A stretch of DNA of 64,000 nucleotides from Onchocerca lupi (lineage: Eukaryota > Nematoda > Chromadorea > Rhabditida > Onchocercidae), in assembly GCA_028564675.1 (NCBI GenBank), contig JAOVVO010000213.1, positions 49,254-113,253 on the forward strand, given 5' to 3'. This document shows positions 12,783-25,600 of this stretch, in pieces. Below the pieces are notes generated by a model. That model saw nothing but the letters and a program-made list of their open reading frames with translations. It was not told the origin of the DNA and did no database searches. The number at the start of each line of letters is the position of its first letter. The stretch's first letter is position 1. The position numbers were made by a program, and so were the translations under genes.

Positions 12783-13262
12783 AGGTCAGAATATTTCGGA
12801 TGATTTAATTAGATGTATATATGGATATATAAAGGTCAAATAGCGGGAAGATGTTGACGAAGTTAAAGGAAGTAATCATAATGAAAAAGAGATGTTAAAG
12901 GTCAAATAGTGCCAGGACAATTATTTTAAACAAGAAGTGCTAAAGATCAAATGGCGCGACATAGTTTCAAAGGCACGATGAACGTTTTTACCGCCAAAAC
13001 GGTCCGAGTAACAGGCAAAGAAAAAGAAGTCGACCAATCATGCGGCGTTCGAAGCGACATTCAGCAGTAGCAGTAATACGACAATTCAGTTGAGCAATAT
13101 TCTTTTCTATGAGTGAAAAGAAAAGAATAAGCCAGTGATCACTTTGCTTGAATATTTTCTAATCATTTTTTGTAACGATGAATCACTTTTCCGTCAATCA
13201 ATAAAACTTTTTACAAACGGATTCTTCTCTATCACAACGTAACAAAAAAGACATTCCAGAGA
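12783..13262 (-). repeat. Dispersed repeat family, copy C
   Basis: It contains TTTAATTAGATGTATATATG, AAAGGTCAAATAGTG, AAAGATCAAATGGCGCGACA, GTTTTTACCGCCAAAACG, GTCGACCAATCATGCG and TCAATAAAACTTTTTACAAA, in the same order as in copies A and B. A partial further echo (AAAGGTTAAATGGTACTAGC) lies near 13363. Confidence 0.6.
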
Positions 13263-13542
13263 GTTAATATGTCGATACTTCTGTTCATTATTATTATCTG
13301 TGATATAAGCGGGAATTACTATTATTTATGATAAAGATGGACCGATAAAGGTGGGAGAATAAAGGTTAAATGGTACTAGCCGAAAGAGGGTGCTGATAAA
13401 TTAATTTTTTTTTATTCGAAGATTATTAGAAGGGAGAGGATTTTGAAGGCTTTTTTTTTTTTAAATATTGATCAATTTAGGATTAATATTGGTAAAAATA
13501 GAATAAGCTGGAAATTTTAATGATAAGCAGTGGAGGATCGTC

Positions 13543-16500
13543 ATGATGCAAAACGTGATGTCACCAACATTTAATATGGTTCCTATTCCATCAGAAATGC
13601 AAGAATTATTACAACCATATGGTGTTGAACGGCATATGACAGCATATTTCGACCGTAATGAACCTAACAGGTAAGAAATGCCATGAATAACGAATCATTA
13701 AATTTAAAAATTATCCGTTAAGTTCGAAGAAATTAGGATTTCGAAACAACATTACAAATCGAATTTGATTCGAACAAATACTAAAAAATTTCGAAAACAA
13801 AGAAAAAAATCCAACTCGAATAATGGTGAAAACTTGCCTTACTAACGCTTAGCCTTAATTAAAAGTTGTTAAAGGCACTATTTGATTTAAATTCATAATT
13901 TGAATTTGAAAATAAGATACATGGTTGCAAAAGTAGGAAAAAATAATGAAGCATAACATTCAAGCAGAAAAATGATGTTATGATCATAAATTGATTGATG
14001 TTTTTCCCATTTGAATGTTACGTAAATTCATACGTAGCTTTGTATAATTTAACAAATAATAAATATATTTCAGAATTTATGTGAATGCTTATGGACAATT
14101 GCATTTTATCGATTTATCCGCGATTAATTCAGATAATAATAATGTTGTACCGGTTGGATGATTTGCTTTCTATACTTTACTGATGTGATCTTTTTACATA
14201 ATCAATTTCAAACATATTACATTCATTAAGTATTGACATAAATAATGATTAAATTTAGTGCGGATTGAAAATGCTACCTGTTGTCGAAATAGGAGACGAT
14301 ATGGGAAATGGAGTACAGGTTGTTGCTATTATTTGTTTTGCATCAAATTTGTTGAAAATTGTGTTGTCTTGGCAGAATAATTAATTTTTTCACTTGTTTT
14401 TTTTTCTTTTTTTTTTTCTTTTAAAGTTATTCTTCAGTCATAGAGACAACAATTCCATTCATAATTTTAAGTTTTTGAACAAAACACTAAGATGAGTGAA
14501 AAGGAAATATTTACAATTTAATCTATATTGGACAAATATTTATGTGAAATATTGTCATATATATGATAAATCAGCTTAAATAGTGAGATGGAAGATTATT
14601 TCTATCTAATGGGTGCATAATAGAAAAGAAAAACTTTTTTCTAGAATTTGGCTCTAAAAGCTTGTGAATTAGCTCAAAATGATCCAGTTGTTCAAGATGA
14701 TTTGGAAAATGAATTAAATTAAGTGCTTCAACGAGTTTTATCAAAACTTGCTGAAGTAAAATTACCATTCCTGAATTATATTTCAAAAATTTAAGTTCCT
14801 AATTCTTCATAAATTTGGCACTATTTTTTGGATCTTATCTTCAGGATGCTAATTTTTCTTCAATGTTTTTTTTTTTCAATTCTTAATTAACTTTGAATTG
14901 AATTAGTTGTGAAATTCTGAGGGAAAACAAAAATGTACATATTGAATTAGAAAGCACATTTTTGACAGAATTCTTACCGTTATTGTTTTTTTATTGCGCT
15001 AAATTGATTAAAATTTTTAATTTACAGAAACATAATAAAAATGATAATAACTTGATAAACAAATCATCAAAATATACGAACGTTTCTGAATGGAAAACGC
15101 TAACTGATTCTGAACGTGAAGAATTACAACGAGGTTAGCTTATTTCAATTGCTCCAAAATATATTGACACGAAGAAAATTTCAGGAATATTTCACATTGA
15201 ATTCATTAGACATGTTAATTTTATTAATTAATTGCTAAAAATAGAAAGATTCATTCTTATATTGCTAGCTTTTCATCGAAATACTCTACCGTATCTTTCT
15301 TACTGTCTCATACAGTAATCGATCAGGGATTACAGTTCTGGCTAAAAATTTATGCAAGAAGCACTAAGTGAAAATTGGAAGGAAGGCGGATACTGTACTT
15401 TGAAATTCCCAAAATTTTCGAAATTTTTCAGAGCGACGTAGAAAGAATGCATTCAAAACCTCGCTATGTAGATCATTTCGAGAAAATAATTCATGTGTAT
15501 ATGGCAAAGATTGCGTTTTTGCACATGGAGAAAATGAACTCCGTCTTCCACCTCAGGTAAAGTCAATTTTATCATACCGTAATCTATTCGAGCAGCATTG
15601 ACACAAGCTGATGAGATCGTATAGTTGAGGAATCCAATGGTATAGCACACATATTACGGTATATTCGAGCCAAAATATCTTAAAATTTTTCTGACGTCAC
15701 CAACAAAGTTTTGTATTTCTAATTTTTAATTATTCAAGTACTCACAGAAAGGTATTGTTTATAAATATTTTAGGCTCATCCAAAGTATAAAACTCAATTG
15801 TGTAATAAATTCTCGGTGTCGAACTATTGTCCGTATGGTGCTCGATGCCAATATATACATCAGCGTGTGAATAAAATGTCAAAAATGGGTACAGATACGG
15901 TAACTAATTAATTAATTGTTCTTACTGTTCGAATCATTTTACATTCTATCAATGGAGTAGATGATTTTAGACTAATTAATCGATCGATTAATGATTTAAA
16001 GTCATCAAATTATTCAAATGATCAATTGAGTCAATTATTTCATGTTCAGATGCACATGAAAAATGATCCAGAAAGAAGTAATGCGAAGAATTTTCCATCC
16101 GTAACTCTAAATGATTCTTCTAACTGCTTCAACATAAGAAATGCTGGTAAGATAAAAGAAATGGAAAAAAGGTTAGTATTTCAAATATGTTTTCAAGATT
16201 TTTTAAAATTCTATCAAATTTTTTAAAGAATTAAATTTAAAAAAAAAAAAAAAATTCTCACGTAAAATAATCGAATGTAGAACGAAGTTGTTAAAAAAGT
16301 TATGTTTGTTTTTTTGTCTACTAAATCTTCTCATTTTTCAGCCAAATTAAATATGCCAATTCACCAGTTGCGCTTGGAAATAATTCATCATTTGCTGAAC
16401 ATGGCGGATTTTGCTCCTCTCTTGCAAAGACCAAATTTAACAATTCAAAAAAGCAAGGACAACCTGTGAAGGTATTTTAAAATGACTGGGATCAATATAG

Positions 16501-16821
16501 ATCAATTCATCCAGAAATTAATTCCGATATCATTTGCAACAGATCTGTCACTTATATACTAATTCATTAATGTTAATCGTGTAGTAATTAAATGAATTTT
16601 TAATTAAATTTAATTTTTATATTTGAATTTTACAGGTTTCCAGTTTATTGAATCCGGATCATTCTGGTTATGGCAACAACGAGCATCAACTTAAGGAAAC
16701 AGTCACAGATAATATTATTCTAAATGAAATCCGTGAAAACTTTAATAATATGTTAGTTTCTTCTGAAATCCATGCTAGATTTCTCAGTATGTTTTCATTA
16801 GAAATATCATTTTTCAATTGA
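13543..16821 (+). CDS. Tandem CCCH zinc-finger RNA-binding protein (POS-1/MEX/OMA type), possibly interrupted
   Basis: Ten exons close in phase: 13543-13670, 14074-14152, 14259-14318, 14645-14755, 15028-15133, 15432-15556, 15774-15888, 15961-16171, 16342-16471 and 16636-16821 (about 416 codons). The two fingers are CRSFRENNSCVYGKDCVFAH and CNKFSVSNYCPYGARCQYIH, both C-X8-C-X5-C-X3-H. They are preceded by the lead-ins RRRKNAFKTSLC and HPKYKTQLC, as in nematode POS-1/OMA/MEX proteins and TIS11. In the family such fingers bind AU/U-rich 3'UTRs and control maternal mRNA in germline and embryo; that role is inferred here. Oddity: exon 4 holds an in-frame TAA at 14720-14722. Using an internal phase-0 donor after 14686 would remove it, otherwise the gene is broken. 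The first ATG at 13543 opens the earliest exon. Confidence 0.83.
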
Positions 16822-19662
16822 AATATTACTGATTTCATCTTTTTCCGAAAAATATCCTAAAAATTCCATTTGCTAAATTCAAAATATAAAAATTTTGAAA
16901 TTTTTAGGAATATCGATGATAACAACAACATATTTTCACGATCTTGTTTTTCACGAATTGGATTAAACGAAACGGAATGATTTGATTGAATATAGCAAGT
17001 TATTAATCCAGAAAATAATTTGTCCAGATTTTTTTTCTGAATTTTTAAAAAAAAAAGGTATTTAAAGGTTTTATTTATTATACCTTTTTTCTTAATGTTA
17101 CGAGAAATTTTCGTTGCATTTTCTAAGTATTTAAAAAAGATACATAGATTGCGATTTAACTTCTGATTAAAATCATTTTTACTTTTTTGCAGTTTATGTT
17201 TTTTATTCAAATATCATGGCCGTAAAATTAAGTCATGACTTTAAATACTGCTGTGAAGTAATAATTCTCTTTATTATTCTCAATCATTTAGAAAATTATT
17301 TCTTAATTCAAATGATTTTCAAAAATATATAACTATCTAATTTTTAGGATATTTAAAAATGCAACGATAAAATGAATTTTAAATTTGGAAAAATTGTTAT
17401 TCATGCATTAGTATAGCTAACAAGTTGTATTAATTTTTAGCAAATTTATGACAAAATTTTTAATATATATTCATGTTTACTTGTTGTTTTAGTAATGCAT
17501 GTCAAATGTTAAATTGCTTTTTAGTTTTTGATTTATTATATGCGAAAAACTTAGTTAATATTTTTGTATTAAAAATATTATTTGTTTTAAAAAAGAAAAA
17601 ATTGGAAAAAATTTCTCATGTTACAAATATTTTAATTGTTAGTATATAATAGTTAAAATTAGTTCCATTTGTATCATTTTATAAATACTTTTCAAAAATT
17701 TTCAAACCCATTAGTATTGCCTTAAACAATAAACTGTTTTTTTTTTTTTTTTTTTTTTGAAAAGACTAAATCAATTATTCCCATTTTTTAATAAAAACTA
17801 TTTCTATCTAGTACAATAATTTTGTTATGGATAGAATATGGGCTGAATTACGATTTTGAATTTAATGATTTTTAAAAGAATCATATTGAATTATTATCTT
17901 GTAAAAATAGTAGTAGTAGTAGTAATAGCTAATTAAGTTGGAAATGCTCATTTTCAAAAATTCTTTCATTTCCTATACGAAATTGGAAGATGAATCTATG
18001 AATTTCAATTTTCACCATCATTATATACATCATGCTTATTTATGAATTGATAATATTGTTATTTATTTCATGACTTTGTTTACATTTCTTTCATGCATTT
18101 ATTGATTGATGATTGAAATTTTGCTGTTAACTTCAATCACGATGAGAATTTTAAGATGTCTTTATTTTTGTATAAAATTGAAATATTATTTTCTGCATTT
18201 TTATTCAATTAATTACTTTTAATGAATCATGACTGAAAGATCATAAGAGAGTTTTTCCGGATCATTAATCACATAATTTTGACTAAAGATCGAAAACGAT
18301 TGTAGTATTATCAGCAACTATTTGGCATATCTTATATATAAGTCATATAAATTTTGCAGAAATTTGACCAATATAAATTAAAAAATATATCATTGATTTT
18401 TGCATGAAATGATAAGAATTCATGAAACGTCAAAAATATGTCAAGAATAATTTCAGTTACACATCGGAGAAATTATTTCATTTTGATTATTTCATTTCCC
18501 TATAGATATTTTTCTTCAGCCTAAAATGATTCATTCAGGGCAATATATCCTTCAATGATAAGTTTTTATGATATAATTTTTTAAATTGTATCAGAAAACT
18601 CCATCAATATTTTTAGATTAACTTGTTTAGAATGAATTTTACTACAATTTCTATAAATTTGCATAACCTCTTATCGATGCATAGATCATTCACAATAATC
18701 ACAAAGTTTATGTCTTCCCCAATTTCTTATCTATTTTGATGTGATAATGTGATAAAGATATAATTCGAGAATATGTGATAATGTAATTCTAATTAAATTC
18801 TCTCAAATTGGCATTTATGCTAAAATGGATTATTTTATGTATGCCAAAGATTAATAAAATCTGCATGATCGATTATTTTCCAGAAAAGGAAAATCGTTAT
18901 AAGCTGATTTCTTCTCTTGGTTGAATGATAAGATGTAAATAGGCAGTAAAATGTTAGTAATTAAGAAGAAAGGTCAACAGGTCAATCATCAAAGAAAAAA
19001 GTCAACAGGAATCATCATGAAGAAAGGATTGAACAAATTCATCTTTGTCTAATTGAAGGTATTATCAGTTTGATGTTATATTGAAGCCAAAAGTTTTCAT
19101 TAATAAAAAAAAAAAAAAAAGAAAATTTAATTTTGTAAGATTTTTTTAATAAATTTATATTATTTTCTTATAGACAAAAACGAACTATCGATTCTTTTAT
19201 AATAAAATAAATGAAGAATCTGAGCGATGATAAGGAAGATGATGCTTCGTGAATGAAATTTCGATAATGAATATATGATATGATTTTATGGCAGGAGAAA
19301 TTTCGTTAAATTGTCTTCCATATTCGAAAATATTGTTAAAAAATTTCAGAAGGAAATTAGAAATAAAAATCGAGATTGAAATGAAAACCAAACAATTAAT
19401 AACTGTTTGCTCTTCAATTTGAATAAATCATAATTTATTCTCAACTCAAATCAAACAAACGCCTTAAATTATTCCGTAACTTATTGATATTATCAAAGAA
19501 ATATCGCATATATTTGATAATTTGTCAACTTCCAACCAAATAAAAGAAAGCATAAATAATCTAAAAATTTAAGCTCTAATATTCGACCAGATTTATTGCT
19601 TAAATTTGCATAACTAATTATTCAATTTCCATTAATCATTCTATTGAAAGCTTTTTGACGAA
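16822..19662. other. Intergenic, no gene recognised
   Basis: The region between the convergent CCCH and RTK genes. It is very AT-rich, with homopolymer runs (T about 20 near 17740, A about 16 near 19110) and an AGT trinucleotide run near 17910. The open frame at 16857-17210 (minus) is lysine/asparagine-rich and looks like chance. No RNA gene seen. Confidence 0.55.
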
Positions 19663-22600
19663 TCATACTTTAACGATCGTTCCAATCTGTTGGAACCCGT
19701 TACTGATAACATTTCGACCTCTGATATCATTTGTTAATCCTGATCTTTTATCACTGTAATCTTTCTGTTCGTCTATTGGAAGAGCATTATCGAATGGATC
19801 ATTTGTCTTCGATTTTTCGACTTTAGATAATTCAACTGCCGAATCGTTCTCTACTGTTTCCTTGCTGTCTTTCTGCAAATATAAATAGCAATTGATGGTT
19901 GGATCGGAGAAAAAATTTCCTAATTTCATGACATTCTGGTGGATATTATTTGTGTAATAGAAACATTAATTATTGGTTAGATAAGATCTAATAGGAAGAG
20001 AAATATTAATTAATATAGAAATTTTCGAAATATTGCAATGTAACGGGAAATCTCGGGAATAATACGATAAAGATATGGAGAAATAAAAGATGATAAGATA
20101 ATTATTACTGCTATTAAAAATATATATTTAGGTATTTGCTATTATGCAGAAAATTTATTTCTTTAAATATAAAACTTTTAAAATTTGATCCAATATTAGT
20201 AAGTAATTTTTTATCATCCTTTAAGTTTAATTACTGAAGTTACATTTTAAAAAAAAAAAGATTAACAGAATAAAAATAAAATGAATAACGAATCATACCA
20301 AAATATCTGTATCATATGTTACATTATAATAATCTCGTTGATTATCAAGTTTTAAATATGAATATTCATCTGTAATATCTTCCAATTGACTGGCTAATTT
20401 TTGTCGAATTGTTCCAAAACTTGGTCTCAATAAAGGCTCTTGCATCCAACAATTACACATTACTTCATAGCTGTAAAAAAAAAAAAAAAAAAAACATTCA
20501 TTATTTTAATATGAAATTAATAAATTTACTGATTTAATAGTAAATTTTTTCTTTCTATTCTTGAAAAAGAAAAATGGACATATTTCCGCGATTATGTGGT
20601 CTTTTCCTTTTTTTAAATAAAGCTAAATTTACTAATTATTGGGACAATTATCTGGTTGATCCATTCGTTTACCAGCTTCTAAATATTCCAACATTTCATC
20701 AGGTTGTATGCCTGGATACGGTGAACCACCAAGTGTAATAATTTCAAACATTAATATACCAAATGACCAACTGAAAAAAATTTGGTTCATAAATATTCAA
20801 ATTTTGAAATGCTTGAACTGTAATTTGCAAAACTTGAAACTTGTGTAACTTGCAAATTTGCTGCAGTTTGCAAAAAAAAAAAAAAACTGTAAATTGAAAT
20901 GCTGTAATTTGCAAACTTGTATTAGTATTGCGGCAGATGAAGAAAAAAAACGAAATGAAGAAATCCGTTGAAATCAATTGGATTCAGTATTAAATAAACA
21001 CATCTATGTGCTATTTTATCATTCTATGATAATATAACGGCTGTTATCATGATTTTAATTTTTTTTTTTTTTTTTTATATTTCTCGTCCGTATTTATATT
21101 CTAAATAATTGGCAAGAAAAAAAACCAAAAATGCTAACACATCCGATTTCGTGGTGAATTCATAATATTTGATAGCTTCTGGACTCATCCATTTTATCGG
21201 TAATCGTCCACCTTTACTTTTATAATTGGCACAATCACGATAAATATAACGACATAAGCCAAAATCACCAATTTTTGCATTCATCTTATCATGTACCAAT
21301 ATATTACGTGCTGCTACATCACGATGTACGAAACCTTTCTGGCTAAGATATTCCTAAGAATAAAATTCTTTTTTTTTTCTTTTTTTTTTTTTTACTAATT
21401 ATAGATTGAAATATATTTGTAATTAAAAAAAAAAAATTATAGCTTCTGCTGAAATTTGAAGTTAAAGTTTGATTTAGAATATTTATTAAATTTAAAATTA
21501 AAATTTGATTTGAAGTATTTATTAAAATTTAAAATTGTAATTTGTTTAGAATGATTAGAAGTATAAATTTGGATATAATACTGATGTAATTTATTTTTTT
21601 TTCTCATTCTTATTTAAAAGTTTCAAAGGTATTTTTTGTGTAAGATGAAACAAATGAAATTACGTATGACACTTACCAAACCGTAACTGATTTGTACAGC
21701 AAACATCAATAATTGTTTCAATGTTATCACTAAATCTGAATTTATTTTTTCATTCAAATTTGATCCATCAAAATCGATATCCATTTCATTGAGCTGAAAA
21801 AAAAAAGATGAAAAAAACAATCGTAATACAGGCATTTTTAAAAATTTTAAATATAAAACTAACATATATTATTAAATTGAGAATAATGATAATTAATTAA
21901 TTTCATTGAGTATTAATGATTCAAATGCAAATATATGTCTTTCATATTTACCTGTTTTGATTCATCTTTCTCAAATTATTTTCTATCGATTGAAACTTTC
22001 TGTTTTCTTTTCTTTTTTTCCTTTTTTTTTTTTTTTTTTTTTCTTAATATTTAACGTAAATCAATAATTTCAAATAGAAAATCTTTCATATTATATTATT
22101 GTAAGAATTTTCGGTAAATTTGAAAAATTTCTAAAATAATTTCAAAATTTAAAAATTCCTGAATTAATTCCGAAATTATAAGAAAATTTTATAAAAATTA
22201 ATTGTCCACAAGAAATATGAACAAAAGAAAAATCATAAAAACCTTCATCATATAAGCACATCGTTTTCGTAAGAAATGTAATAGATCGCCATCCGAACAA
22301 TATTCAACAATTAGACAATATGGTTCACTATCCGTGATACATGCCAACATATTGACCAATCGTTCGTGATAACCCAATGTTTTCATCAATGAAATTTCAT
22401 TAAGAAATTCAGTTTTCGACACCTGATCAGCATATTCTGTAACAAATTTCATGCAACATTTTGTGGAGAATTGATCATTATCATGCTATCAGCAACTGAT
22501 ATAATTATCATTCTACAGAAAGTTACATTGGTGCTGAAGTTAACAGTTTCATTTCATATTTTTAATTATGATTTATATCTTGAAAGTATTTCAGAAATCT

Positions 22601-25600
22601 TGGAAAAATTCTTATAACAGGATACATTTAACTGATGAAATTAATTAAAAATAACTTATATTTTGGTAATCATTGATTACAAAACAATATTATTTAATAA
22701 TTTAATATTTAAAAAATAATTAAGATTTAATAATATTTAATAATTAAAGCAAATTGAAATAACTTAGATCTAAGATAGTCTAATAAATAGATCTGAAAAA
22801 AAAAAAGAAAAAGATCTGTCTAATTAACAAACTTTTAAATTATAATTGTTAAATGAGAAGAAGATAAAATAAAAGAATAGCATATTTTGCTATGAATAAT
22901 TTCGCTATCATATCAATATTTTTCTTTACCTAGCAATTTTTTCACAGCGACATCGCAATTTTCGGCTCTCATCAAATTGACACCCAAGGTAGATTGGGCA
23001 TTCTTGTTACCTTTCGCAATACCAATCAATCGACCTTTGTAAACTGATCCAAATGCACCGGAGCCAAGCTTCTGATCATCATAAATGATAAGATTTCGTC
23101 GCTCCAATTCCCATATGTCCTGCCTGTAAATATATGATATGTATTTATCACTTGCTCAACAACTTCAAATTATTGGCTCTTTATCAGTTTTATCAAATTT
23201 ATTTTGTAACTTTTTTTTTTTTAATTATCGAATCGGAATGATTATCGATCAATTTCTGAAAAAGAAACTTTCAATTTTTCAATTATGGTAAAATAGATCT
23301 GATAAAGTTAAGATAAGCCAGATAAATCTATGTTTAATATCGATTGCATTTCATCAATAGTGATAAGAGAATATTGAAAATCTTAATGATAGCACGAACT
23401 ATAATACTGTTCAATTTTAGAAATAAAACTTTAGACTTTAACTAATTTGGAAATAAAATTTTAGATACAAGGATTCCCAAGACATAGATTTGATAAAACT
23501 TCATGATAGATTCTATTACCAAATTCTAATCATCGACTAAGAAATATCAATTGATACATATATTAGTTAAATTATTGATTAATTATTAGTTAAATTATTT
23601 ATTTAGATGTTAGTTATTTTAGTTAAATATTAGTTAAACTTTTTTCTTTAAATCTAGAAATATTTCTTTATTCTATTTGAATCTATGCCTTGAGAAGCTC
23701 TATATCTAAAATTTTATTTCTAAAATGTCAAAATAAATATTTCCATCTCTTTGCAATTAATTAAGTTTTGTTTTATTTCAATTCTGCAAGTTACTGATTT
23801 CTTCACTTGCCTGATCTGATTTCTCAGTGATAATTGATCTTTGAAAATGTTTAACCTTGGAAGTTCATTTTTTTTCTAGTTGAAGAAAGAACAGCAATAA
23901 ACTATTTTAAAAATTTCATTATACAGCAAACCATTCAAAAAATTTAATTTAAACGAACTTTTTTGGCAAATCAATATATCTTAAATCGTTGTCATGTTTC
24001 ATTTGTTCAAGTTTTAATTTATGCATTTTAATTTTAGCATTTTGTCGTCGTTGAATCCAAATAAATGTGCCAACAAGAAGCAATAAAAGAGTTGCTGCAA
24101 AGCCAGCAATAATTCCTGCTAATAAATTTGGACGATGTTTCTTAAATGCTGAAAATATTATTAAAATTCAAATAAGGAAAATTTAATTTAAAAAAAAAAA
24201 AATTCATTCTATTCCACCAATTAAAAAGATTTTAATTAATGAGAATAGATAAGTAACAAATATATGCAATGAAAGATAGATGATAAAATGTCTTTCTTTT
24301 TTATTTCTTAATAATTTTCTCTTTTAGATAAATTTGGATTGAAACTGATAACTACTGTAATTACTGTCGTAAACTATAATATTTACAGTAACTCAAATTA
24401 CTGTAGCAAGCTAAAGTATTGAAATTAAAAAAATAAACAGATTGTTAAAATACAAACCTGCAGAATCAATGAATATTTTATTGGCTTTTGACTTCATGCC
24501 TAATGCGACACCACTTACTTCGGGAAAGGTCAAATTCTTAGGATCAATAACGGCGCATATTGTCACACCGTATAACTTGTTCATTCGTAAATTTGTTATT
24601 ATTATCGATTCATTTACGAGATTCAATTTTATCTGATAATATAAAATATACAAGTTATTTGTGAAGGCGAAAAAAAAAAAAAGTAAAATGAACAATTGTC
24701 ATTTGATTGACTAGTTGATTTGATCAATTAATTATTTAGTATGAGTTGAAAAAAAAAAAGTATAAATATGAATTTTATCAAGTAAAAACTTTAAATCTTC
24801 ATATTCATTTCAATCTATCGTTTTAGAAATTAATATTTAAAACCTACAGCACATGTTCCATTAGGATGAAATTTTGGACAATTTGTCGCATTACCCAAAA
24901 TATGCTGCATGTCAACACCAAGTAATTCTACCTGGAAATTTTTAACATTCATTAAATTTAATTTAAAAATTTCATGATCATAACGAACTACTCAGACAAA
25001 AATGGTCTTCTTTTAGATAGACAGAATAAAATAATTTCAAAAAAAGGCGGAATAAAATAACTCTGAAATAAGCATAATTATTTTTAAGATATATATTTTT
25101 GTAATTTTTGTCTAATACGCAATTGTGACGTGAAATCTATATGATTTAAGATCACGTTTGAGTAAAAATATTAGAATAATTCGTTATGATTAGATTAATG
25201 GTATTGAATTCATTTAACATTTACACGTATTCACGTATTTATCTGTCTACCTTGCACAAATATTTGAAATTAAAAAATTAAATTAATTATTAGCATTTTA
25301 ATTACATAAATAAAAGAAACTAGCGCAACGTAAATAAAAGTGACTAACATCAATTTCTCGATCAAACGGTTTAGCATCACCATAAAAAGCAACAAAATAG
25401 AGCGGTTTTCTTCTAATTAGCGTGGATCGGAATGTTACATTAACAGTTATATTAGTATTTAAATTATCAGAATTGATATGATCATTAAGAATTCGATAAT
25501 TAAATCCTTCCACCTGACCACACATTGGTGGATGATGTATCACTGGATTATCGATACATGGACTGTTTTTTACAGTAGCACAATCTAAAAAAAAAGAAAT

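Noticed and set aside
15375..15560. 61-codon plus frame and its antisense partner (15453-15650)
   Set aside because: Wrong frames over the first CCCH finger exon; the CCCH frame is phase-supported.
16857..17210. 117-codon minus frame in the CCCH-RTK gap
   Set aside because: Low-complexity Lys/Asn/Phe composition expected from AT-rich noise; no motif or splice support.
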